Under the pieces are notes generated by a model. It was given only the letters and a program-made list of their open reading frames with translations. It was not told the DNA's origin and made no database searches. A stretch of DNA of 36,252 bases from Bacilli bacterium (GTDB lineage: Bacteria; Bacillota_I; Bacilli_A; RFN20; CAG-826), in contig JAKSUW010000009.1 in assembly GCA_024408565.1 (NCBI GenBank), positions 1 through 36,252 of the forward strand, read 5' to 3'. Shown here in pieces: positions 1-7,025 of this stretch. Both the position numbers and the translations under genes were made by a program. Each line of letters starts with the position of its first letter. Within the stretch, counting starts at the first letter, position 1.

Positions 1-394
1 CGAGGGGAGTTGAACCCCTGTCCAAGAAGGACCACATAAGAACATGTCCAGTTTAACTTACACTTAAGGTCCTAGTAGCTATATATAAGTGTAATCACTA
101 CTAGTAAGGTTATTGAGTTTCGGATCAATTTATAACCATCACTAATCCTACAGAATCTTGTTATGATACCTTGTCTCAGCGTGAGATTCTTTAAACCTGA
201 GGAGGCATGCTCTCCGAACAAAGGTGTTCGGCCTAATAATTAAGGGCTAATTAAGCAAGAGCGAGTTGTGCATTGCTCGTACGAGCATTCACAAAAGAAT
301 AATTTTTGCCAGTTATTTTCTGTTGGTGATTATAGTCCACCGGTACTACTGTATTTCTTATCCGGACTCATCCTGTCGAAACCAGGACGACCCC
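1..394 (-). ncRNA. ssrA: tmRNA (transfer-messenger RNA), 3' end cut by the window edge
   Basis: This RNA rescues stalled ribosomes by acting first as a tRNA-Ala and then as a short message. On the minus strand the 5' end begins GGGGTCG at 394-388, followed by the conserved CCTGGTTTCGACAGG block. At the other end, positions 1-22 read as a T-arm with a 5-bp stem and the loop TTCAACT, followed by CG, which is the start of the 3' acceptor strand that would pair with GGGGTCG. The remaining acceptor bases and CCA lie outside the window. The tag frame runs from the resume codon GGC (310-308) to TAA (253-251) and encodes GKNYSFVNARTSNAQLALA. A Gly resume codon followed by K, and a hydrophobic LALA end, fit tags known from Bacilli. 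It is transcribed from the promoter at 463-489. Confidence 0.95.
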
Positions 395-490
395 ACAATG
401 GTATTACCCCCAAAAAATTTGGCGGTAATCTAAAGAACAATACCCCTTACGAGGTGATATACATTATACACTATGTGAAATAAAAGCAAA
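388..490 (-). promoter_or_regulatory. ssrA promoter and processed leader with GNRA-loop hairpin
   Basis: On the minus strand there is TTGCTT (489-484), a 15-base spacer and TATAAT (468-463). About six bases later comes a hairpin, ACCTC-GTAA-GGGGT within 456-441, whose loop fits GNRA. A second imperfect hairpin, TTACC...GGTAA, spans about 430-405 just before the mature 5' end at 394. The primary transcript would therefore carry a leader of about 60 bases that must be removed, presumably by RNase P. The block resembles the one at 1282-1369. Confidence 0.6.
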
Positions 491-506
491 TTTATAAAAT
501 AAAAAG

Positions 507-562
507 GTTGGTCCCACGTTTACCGTACATCCAGCATCCATCTGCCAGAAGGCCAATCTTTT
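507..562 (-). terminator. long imperfect stem-loop between the DUF3800 gene and ssrA
   Basis: AAAAGGTTGG on the plus strand (about 503-512) faces CCAATCTTTT (about 553-562) in inverted orientation, with G-U or single mismatches and a loop of about 40 bases. On the minus strand the second arm ends in CCTTTTTATTTT, which would terminate the DUF3800 transcript before the ssrA promoter. The plus-strand version folds slightly better, so it may work in both directions or be another structured RNA. Confidence 0.4.
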
Positions 563-588
563 ATTACATTTAATTTAACAAATTAGAA

Positions 589-1212
589 TCATGTTGTCAA
601 ATCGTGTTTTGCCTCTTTAACCATATCTTGAATTATTGGGTAGAAAACCTTAACTTCGCCAGATTCAAATCCATGTGTTTTATATTGTCGAATAACACTA
701 CATATATTATCAATGAATTGTAAACCATGAACCATTTGGGAATCCTTTGAATTAATAGATTTAACATTTTTAATTTTCTTAATACGATCCTTTATATTGT
801 TTTCGAAATCAGATTTATTAAAAGAATCAAAAATAATATCAACATCATTTTTAATGGTTTTAATTATCGATTCTAATAATACTATATAGGTAGATTCCTT
901 AAAGCTTTGACTTGTTTTTAGTCCTTTTTTAATATAACAAGAATATATTATCGCTCCAGGGATACTTGATATTAGTTTTAACATTTTAATTTTGATTTTT
1001 GGATAACTCCGATCCAATATAGAAGATTTAAATTCAGTAAATAATTTTGATTTATTCTTTTCTTTAATTATTGTTTTACTAATTACTTTCTTGAAAGACT
1101 TGTAGGTCTTTTCTATAACCGTATCTGAACTTACTAACAATCCAGCTACAATGAAGTATTTTTCGTTTTCTGTTTCATCAATATATAAAATCATATAGTC
1201 ATTATAAACCAC
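589..1212 (-). CDS. DUF3800 family protein (RNase H-like fold predicted)
   Basis: A soluble protein of 207 residues from a GTG start at 1212; an internal ATG at 1194 would give 201 residues beginning MILYIDE. Neither start has a clear ribosome site. DUF3800 hallmarks are an N-terminal YIDET strand, a central IIFDSFNKSDFENN segment and a C-terminal GLQFIDNICSVIRQY helix, matching the acidic-strand and GLQxxD pattern of the family. Family members are of unknown function and are often found in mobile or defence-related regions; a nuclease-like activity is only inferred from the fold. The gene is more AT-rich than its neighbours and ends in TGA, followed two codons later by TAA. It has its own promoter (1342-1369) and sits between two copies of the ssrA-type promoter, which suggests later insertion. 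Confidence 0.8.
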   Translation of the reverse strand: MVYNDYMILYIDETENEKYFIVAGLLVSSDTVIEKTYKSFKKVISKTIIKEKNKSKLFTEFKSSILDRSYPKIKIKMLKLISSIPGAIIYSCYIKKGLKTSQSFKESTYIVLLESIIKTIKNDVDIIFDSFNKSDFENNIKDRIKKIKNVKSINSKDSQMVHGLQFIDNICSVIRQYKTHGFESGEVKVFYPIIQDMVKEAKHDLTT

Positions 1213-1281
1213 AAAGAAAGAAAAGTGGGTTCACACTAAGAGTTTTTTTAAAATATTTATTGATAAAACTAATTGTTACAA

Positions 1282-1369
1282 AATTTTGAACTCAAATTTG
1301 GGGGTAGGTATACAAAACAACACCCCTTACGGAGTGGAATTATTATATAACATCGATGTTTTAAGGCAA
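1282..1369 (-). promoter_or_regulatory. DUF3800 gene promoter, diverged copy of the ssrA promoter/leader
   Basis: The minus strand shows TTGCCT (1369-1364), a 16-base spacer and TATAAT (1347-1342). Five bases downstream is a 6-bp hairpin, CACTCC-GTAA-GGGGTG (1336-1321), with a GTAA tetraloop. The downstream stretch TACCTACCCCCAAATTT also has a counterpart at 430-405. The leader continues about 110 bases to the DUF3800 start and holds no other feature I can name. Confidence 0.55.
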
Positions 1370-1426
1370 GTGGTATTTTAGTCTAGGGGAAATTTTGGGG
1401 AAAATCTTTTAAATCAGTACTATTTA

Positions 1427-3280
1427 TTAGATGCAAAAAGCGGGCGCAACAGCGAACGCACCACCGTAAACGTCGACGCTGCTGAGGTAGCCACCGCCAC
1501 GGACATTCCACGCGTAATAACTGAAATCAGTACAAGGCGAGCGGAGCCAGTAATATTCTCCACCACCACCAACTTTCGTTTTAATTCTATCTGCTTGATT
1601 TGGATGATCAATATAGTATTGATATTTAGTGCCTTCATCTTGAACGACATAATCATCATGATCTACCATTTCATCATGTGCTAAAGGGAAAAGTTTTGGA
1701 TATTCACCAGTTTTAAAAGATTTTGCCTCATAATATTGTGCGCCTTCCCGTTTGCTTTCATTAACTCCAACTTTCTTATCAGATGGTTTAATGACATCTT
1801 TTAAATCATCAGGAAGTCGATTAATTATACTGTCCACACCACTAGTCTCATCATTTAAAGCTTTATTAAGTACTGAACTACGATAATCAAAGTTATCACC
1901 ACTTGTGTCAGGTATTCCATCCCAAATAGTGGTATATGCATCAGTAGGAGTAGTAGTGCCTTTAGTAATTACATTCTTAAATTCAAAAGTAATGCCTAAA
2001 TTATTTCCGTTTATATCTTTATCATGATTAAAATCAATAATTCTTACCGTGTGGGTAAAGTTTTGCTTAGTACGTGTATTAATATCAGAACTAATATCAA
2101 ATAAATTAACTTCTTTTTCATCTCCTACTTTAAATGCTTCAGGGGCATTACCTGCTTTAGATATTGTTTCTATTTGTGACCAGCTACATTCTTCTAATGT
2201 TTTATACATATCACAAGTACCAGTTACAACTGTATTTTGTTGAAGATTAATGACTAATTCACCTTTATCTTTATTAAATATATAATCAGTGTACGCTCCA
2301 CCATTTAATGTCACATCACTCGGTTTCATATAAACACTATCGCTAACCGTTACTACAAATTTAACGTAATATGGATTAACGCCTTGTGGAACTACAATGT
2401 TAACTCCGGTAGTAGCATCAACCGGATCACCATTATATGTCATAGAACAATTATCAATATTAAATTTCACGTTATAAGTTGTTCCAACCGTCGATTCCCA
2501 TTTAGCGTAAATATAAGTTTCTGCTTTAATTTCGGTTTTAAAGTCAAAAACTGCTGCTCCTGTTTCACTAGGTTTTTTATTATACCAATTAACAAAATTA
2601 TAATCGGCTTTGGTAGGCTTATAATAAGGAGCGTTATTACCATAGGTAACTGCTTCTTGTTTAAGTTCACTAATTCCATCTTCTTCCATATAATGAACAA
2701 TTGGTTTAGCAATTTCTCCCCATTTCGCGTGTAAGAAATAATCTGTAACAACGTCGGTTCCTGTGGGACCAAATTTAAATTCTTGGCCTCCTCCATCTGG
2801 CTCGGTATACCATTTCACTTGCGAAGCATCATATCCATCTCTAGAGATGATAGGAGCGGTAGTGATAGGGTCACCATCGGGCAAATTCTCTAGGATAGTT
2901 TTACCAGTAATTGTCCCGCCAGTAGGATCTAAGTGAATAGTGTGAGTAACGCCTGGTTGAGGAGTATGAGTAGCTTCGACTCTTAGTTCAATATCGTTTT
3001 TCATTTCGCTAATGGTTATTACACCATTGGAAGGATTATATTCAACGCCTTCAACCGTTTCGGGTAGTTCATAACCAGCATAAGGAACAATTGTGTATTG
3101 TATATTTTTATCTTTTTCAAAAATCTCATGCGAATAATCAGTTTCACCGTTAATTGTGCAATTCCTTCCAAAGAAATGAAAAGTATGGGTAACATCTACA
3201 ACTGGAGGAGTCGATCCACCACAACTCGCTAAAAACGATATCGCCATCACTGGCATTAATAATAGACCTAGTTTTTTCAT
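1427..3280 (-). CDS. surface lipoprotein with InlB-type repeats and a C-terminal DUF6273 domain
   Basis: A 617-residue exported lipoprotein. The signal peptide MKKLGLLLMPVMAISFLASC has a canonical LASC lipobox with Cys20. Residues of roughly 30-110 form beta-rich sequence. Two InlB-B/Listeria-Bacteroides repeats follow at about 115-270, each ending in a HAKW or YAKW motif. From about 365 to the end the pattern WSQIETISKAG...FKVGD...VRIIDFNHD...YYWLRSP...AFCI is that of DUF6273, which I recognise from surface proteins of gut Firmicutes; its ligand is unknown. The start is fixed by AGAGGT nine bases upstream. The last 41 codons (1552-1430) contain none ending in A and are about 57 percent GC, far above the rest of the gene. 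It shares its promoter and signal-peptide cassette with the genes at 3447 and 7026. Confidence 0.85.
   Translation of the reverse strand: MKKLGLLLMPVMAISFLASCGGSTPPVVDVTHTFHFFGRNCTINGETDYSHEIFEKDKNIQYTIVPYAGYELPETVEGVEYNPSNGVITISEMKNDIELRVEATHTPQPGVTHTIHLDPTGGTITGKTILENLPDGDPITTAPIISRDGYDASQVKWYTEPDGGGQEFKFGPTGTDVVTDYFLHAKWGEIAKPIVHYMEEDGISELKQEAVTYGNNAPYYKPTKADYNFVNWYNKKPSETGAAVFDFKTEIKAETYIYAKWESTVGTTYNVKFNIDNCSMTYNGDPVDATTGVNIVVPQGVNPYYVKFVVTVSDSVYMKPSDVTLNGGAYTDYIFNKDKGELVINLQQNTVVTGTCDMYKTLEECSWSQIETISKAGNAPEAFKVGDEKEVNLFDISSDINTRTKQNFTHTVRIIDFNHDKDINGNNLGITFEFKNVITKGTTTPTDAYTTIWDGIPDTSGDNFDYRSSVLNKALNDETSGVDSIINRLPDDLKDVIKPSDKKVGVNESKREGAQYYEAKSFKTGEYPKLFPLAHDEMVDHDDYVVQDEGTKYQYYIDHPNQADRIKTKVGGGGEYYWLRSPCTDFSYYAWNVRGGGYLSSVDVYGGAFAVAPAFCI
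1430..1552 (-). other. GC-rich, adenine-poor C-terminal segment of the first DUF6273 gene (possible variable region)
   Basis: Forty-one consecutive codons, from TAC (Y) to ATC (I), end in C, T or G, never A. By hand count 70 of 123 bases are G or C. The run GGC TAC CTC AGC AGC GTC GAC consists entirely of NNC codons. This is the kind of composition seen where AAC codons of a template have been diversified. No template or reverse transcriptase lies in the window, so this is a hypothesis. Confidence 0.35.
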
Positions 3281-3298
3281 AGATGTAACCTCTATCTA

Positions 3299-3430
3299 TT
3301 TTTATTATACATTATTGTAGTTAAAAAATACCCTAGACTAAGGCTTGGGGAAAAGTTTTGGGGAAAATCTTTTAAACCACTACTATTTATTGATTAATAG
3401 TACTCTATTTAGTAAGCGTATGAATTTATT
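3299..3430 (-). repeat. intergenic repeat copy A: 3' tail, weak terminator and promoter
   Basis: About 130 bases nearly identical to 6869-7000. On the minus strand the order is an AAATTC..TACGCTTACTAAATAG block, an ACTATT/AATAGT inverted repeat, two TTTTCCCC runs, a CCTTAGTCTAGGGTATTTTTT terminator-like element (one stem pair lost compared with the other copies), and a TATAAT -10 box at 3309-3304 serving the gene that starts at 3280. Confidence 0.8.
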
Positions 3431-3446
3431 AATACTTAGATATTAA

Positions 3447-6400
3447 TTAGATACAGAAAGCCGCCGCGCAACCATTAAAATCAATATAAGTAACACCAGA
3501 ATGGAAACTGCCATTGCTGCGAACACCATAAACGTAATGGTCATTTTTACTATATTGATTGTATGTTCTAGTGTAATAGAATTCACAGGCACTACTACCA
3601 ACTGGATGTCGTGGACGCTCCGCATCAGTAGGATGAGCAACATAATAAGGATATGGATATCCTTCCTGTATTTTGTCGCATTTTGATAGTTTTCCATAAT
3701 ATTCTCCGACCGATAACGCCCATATTTTGCGATCAATTTGCACTTCAGACCTATCAATGCCGGTAGCATCATGAACGCATTCTTTTTTTACCTCTTTAAT
3801 AATGTTCCGCAAATCAGAAGAAATTTTCCCGTAAAAAACCTCGTTAAGATAGATATCACAATTATCAACACCGAAGTCTTTACTATCTGTATCATACGAG
3901 GTCTTCCCCATCCGTACTTTGTGAGCAACACCTTTTTTATCCGATATTAATTCTACGAATTCAATCGTTAAACCAGCCATTTTTTTAGAATCCGATGTTA
4001 ACGGATCGTGATAAGTACCAATAACGCGGCGTGTGTAGGGTAAATCACCCATCGAAGCATTTCTTTCATCACCGGGTTTAAAAATTTTATCAGCATAACC
4101 TGAAGTAGCGAGTTCGCCTATCTGTTGCCACGTGGAGTTGTCTTCAGCAAAAACATTCACACCTGGATGAAAAATATCAACTTCAATCGTATCGATGTCA
4201 GAATGAGATTTAATCGTAATCGTCATATTCGATGAATCATATTCAAGAATGCCAGGATACGCTGCAACAAATGTAGTGTAATCGCACCATGCTAGACCGT
4301 TCGGTTTGATAAGTAAATTATCGTTTCTCACAGCAATATCATCAATGGCAAATGATAACGGATCGGCGCTTCTAGCGACATCACCTTCTTTTGTTTTTGC
4401 GCCATCAACCTTAACACCAAAACCATTGATTTTATAATGGTAACTACTTAACGATAAAGCCTTGGCTGTCACTTTTAAATTATCAGTGACATAGGAAGAG
4501 AAAATAGTTACTTCGGCCGTACTAGCTTGCGACTCACCGCCTTCATTAACAACTTGATAAGCATCGGAGGGAAGAGGTTCAGTCGAATCATTACCGACGT
4601 AAATATTTAAATTAGTCGGAACATAATAGTCGTCATCAGCTGTTAAAGTAAATATAAAATCATCACCCATCAGTGGTTTAGGCATCGTAGGAGAATATGT
4701 TGCTGTTAAATGTTCGCCCACAAATTCAAATTCAAATTCCGGATGATAATCATTGACCGTGATAGTGATTGCTCCATCCGGGAGCGAGGAGGCACTAATC
4801 AATAAAGAATGATTATCATACGAATATATAAGCGACGTGATTTTCTCACCATCACCATTAGTGACAGTAAAATATTTTTCAACTTCACTATAAGTACAAC
4901 TTGGGGGATATTCAAATCGTTTTTCATCAAGTAAGTTAAAATAGACAGTCACTTGTTGAATTTTGCTCTCAACGATAGTGAAATTAGTTGACTCGATGGC
5001 TAATGACTCGCTATTTAACATTATTTTGTGAGTGAAATAAACAGCGTAAACATCGGTCAAAGTGTCTTCCCCAATGGTAATTTCGCTCGGATCAATTATT
5101 GCACTTCCGTCTTCTTTAAACGACCAACCAATAAAAGAGTATTCATTGCTGGTAGCAATTTGTGTCGCCTCATCAACGTAATAATTCCATTTATGGCCGT
5201 AAGCCATTTCAATTGTTTCTTTAGCATCAGGCCCTAATTTTTCCCCTATTTGATTAACATGGAATGTAATTTGTTTTGTTAATATCTGTTCAGTCGTAAT
5301 GGAAATACTTTCGATATCGTCACTTACAACTTCGATGTTAAGTAGGCCATCACTTTTATTTCTAATTATTGCCGCTTCAGTTGGTGTCGCTACCATTGAT
5401 TTAATTTGATATCCACTATCTAGGTGATAATTGATATCAAACTCTTTGCTTGAATTTGTTGCGTAGAGAAAACTTGAAACTGACGGCGTAATATGATCAT
5501 CGGCATAGATTGGAACTGATTTAGCGTTAGGCACAAGACCAATAACTGGTGTGATATTAATATCGTCATTCACCAAAGGCGTAATTTTGATTGTGCCTTC
5601 ATCAATTTCGTAGCTAACGCTATTTTCTGGCTCAACGGTAAAGCTTTTAACTTCGTATAAGTTATCGATGTCATATTGGAAAGTCTGTTGAGTAAAATCA
5701 TCCTTGCTAAATGATAGGACAATAGTTTTGGTGTCAAAATGATCCGCTCTTCTAACACGAACGACATAATCGGTGTTCTTTTTGATTATAGGAGTAATTG
5801 AAAAATTAGTATTTTCTTTAGGAGTAATGGCGATTTCTTTATCGGTAAAAGTGCAAGTAGCGGCATCAGAAGGAGAAACAGTAATACTATCAATTAAGTA
5901 GTTATTATCGATAGTATAGCCAAGATTTAATTGATCAAATTGGCCTTCGTTGAATGATAAGTATGATGCGCTGGCGTGGAAATGGCGATTTTCGGAAGCA
6001 ACATTGACAATATAACTAGATAACTCAATCATCGAGGGTTTAATCGTAAAATTAGCATTAACTTTTGGAGTAACAATAATTTGGTTGTCGTTATGAATAC
6101 AAGTTGCGCTACCAATAGGAGTAACTGCAATATCGGCAATTTTATAATCAGCAGTAGCTACATAGGCAAACTTAATCGGACTATACACATTTTCTATAAA
6201 AGTTAAAGATGCTGTTTCGGTATCAAAGTGTTCATCGCTCGCATCAATAGTAATTGTGTACTTGCGCGGAATTCTTTTTGTTATTGGTGTAATCGTAAAA
6301 TCGGCATTTTGTTTCGGCGTAATGGTTACTTTATCATCGGTAAAAGCGCAAGTGGCAACATTAAATTGACTAACGCTGAATCTATCAATTACATAGTCAT

Positions 6401-6854
6401 CTTCAATCGTATAATCAAAGGTTATTGGGTCAAAGTTGTCTTTCTTAAAAGATAACGATGTCGTCTCAGTATGAAAATGCTGGTCGCTTGTATCAATAGT
6501 AATTGTGTAATTATGAATAGTTGGTTCTAATGTCGGTATAATTGTAAAATCAGCGTTAACTTTCGGGGTAATCGTTATCTTTTTCTCCTCTTCATCATGC
6601 ACACAATCAGCACTCCCGGTTGGATCGGTATCAATATGAGTAATGATATAATCAGGGTCAGTTGTATACGCAAAAGTAATGGGACTAAAATCGTCTTCTT
6701 CAAAAGTTAATGAAGTTTCAGCAGGATGAAAATGTTGGTCGCTTGTGTTAACCGTAATTGTGTATGTCTTTTTAGGAATCGGACCATCTTTAGCACAACT
6801 CGATAAAAGCGGCATGATTATCAATGACATTACTAGTAACCCTAGTTTTTTCAT
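3447..6854 (-). CDS. large lipoprotein with about six beta-repeats, an InlB-like segment and a C-terminal DUF6273 domain
   Basis: The likely start is the ATG at 6854 (MKKLGLLVM..., 1135 residues), preceded by GAGG nine bases upstream, as in its two paralogues; the in-frame ATG at 6869 lies upstream of that ribosome site. Signal peptide with lipobox LSSC, Cys20. Residues of about 30-510 hold about six copies of an 80-residue unit with the pattern HFxxxxxSLSF..F.PITFxY...Y.I......P...A.......I.ITPK.N..F.ITP; the first three are the most alike. A single InlB-like segment (YSFIGWSF...DVYAVYF) follows at about 515-600, then further beta-rich domains, and DUF6273 from about 900 to the AFCI end. The final 32 codons (3545-3450) contain none ending in A. 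This is probably a surface-anchored binding protein; the ligand is unknown. Confidence 0.85.
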   Translation of the reverse strand: MKKLGLLVMSLIIMPLLSSCAKDGPIPKKTYTITVNTSDQHFHPAETSLTFEEDDFSPITFAYTTDPDYIITHIDTDPTGSADCVHDEEEKKITITPKVNADFTIIPTLEPTIHNYTITIDTSDQHFHTETTSLSFKKDNFDPITFDYTIEDDYVIDRFSVSQFNVATCAFTDDKVTITPKQNADFTITPITKRIPRKYTITIDASDEHFDTETASLTFIENVYSPIKFAYVATADYKIADIAVTPIGSATCIHNDNQIIVTPKVNANFTIKPSMIELSSYIVNVASENRHFHASASYLSFNEGQFDQLNLGYTIDNNYLIDSITVSPSDAATCTFTDKEIAITPKENTNFSITPIIKKNTDYVVRVRRADHFDTKTIVLSFSKDDFTQQTFQYDIDNLYEVKSFTVEPENSVSYEIDEGTIKITPLVNDDINITPVIGLVPNAKSVPIYADDHITPSVSSFLYATNSSKEFDINYHLDSGYQIKSMVATPTEAAIIRNKSDGLLNIEVVSDDIESISITTEQILTKQITFHVNQIGEKLGPDAKETIEMAYGHKWNYYVDEATQIATSNEYSFIGWSFKEDGSAIIDPSEITIGEDTLTDVYAVYFTHKIMLNSESLAIESTNFTIVESKIQQVTVYFNLLDEKRFEYPPSCTYSEVEKYFTVTNGDGEKITSLIYSYDNHSLLISASSLPDGAITITVNDYHPEFEFEFVGEHLTATYSPTMPKPLMGDDFIFTLTADDDYYVPTNLNIYVGNDSTEPLPSDAYQVVNEGGESQASTAEVTIFSSYVTDNLKVTAKALSLSSYHYKINGFGVKVDGAKTKEGDVARSADPLSFAIDDIAVRNDNLLIKPNGLAWCDYTTFVAAYPGILEYDSSNMTITIKSHSDIDTIEVDIFHPGVNVFAEDNSTWQQIGELATSGYADKIFKPGDERNASMGDLPYTRRVIGTYHDPLTSDSKKMAGLTIEFVELISDKKGVAHKVRMGKTSYDTDSKDFGVDNCDIYLNEVFYGKISSDLRNIIKEVKKECVHDATGIDRSEVQIDRKIWALSVGEYYGKLSKCDKIQEGYPYPYYVAHPTDAERPRHPVGSSACEFYYTRTYNQYSKNDHYVYGVRSNGSFHSGVTYIDFNGCAAAFCI
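3450..3545 (-). other. adenine-poor C-terminal segment of the second DUF6273 gene (possible variable region)
   Basis: The last 32 sense codons run from AAT to ATC; thirty end in T or C and two are GCG. Aligned from the stop with the tail of the neighbouring paralogue, V-R, G and the final AFCI are kept, while most residues between them differ. Its GC content is lower than that of the first tail. Confidence 0.35.
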
Positions 6855-6868
6855 AGATTTTAACCTCA

Positions 6869-7000
6869 TTTTTATTATACATCATTGTAGTTAAAAAATA
6901 CCCTAGACTAGGGCTTGGGGGAAAATTTGGGGAAAAATCTTTTAAACCGCTACTATTTATCGATTAATAGTACTCTATTTAGTAAGCGTAGGAATTTATT
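6869..7000 (-). repeat. intergenic repeat copy B: 3' tail, terminator and promoter
   Basis: Second copy of the repeat at 3299-3430. The terminator CCCTA-GTC-TAGGG followed by TATTTTTT lies at 6913-6893 and ends the transcript of the leucine-rich-repeat lipoprotein gene. TATAAT at 6879-6874 begins the next one. The cassette continues into the signal-peptide coding sequence of the gene starting at 6854. Confidence 0.8.
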
Positions 7001-7025
7001 AGAAGGCAAATAATAGCGAACTCTT

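Noticed and set aside
268-483. Plus-strand reading frame of 71 codons
   Set aside because: It lies across the conserved tmRNA gene and its promoter on the other strand and has no ribosome site or recognisable protein.
507-562. Possible signal recognition particle RNA or other known small RNA
   Set aside because: The GGAA-type tetraloop and surrounding conserved bases of SRP RNA are absent; a terminator-like stem-loop explains it as well.
2384-2796. Reading frames of about 110 codons on both strands inside the first DUF6273 gene
   Set aside because: They overlap a recognisable lipoprotein frame with signal peptide and domains, and show no family features.
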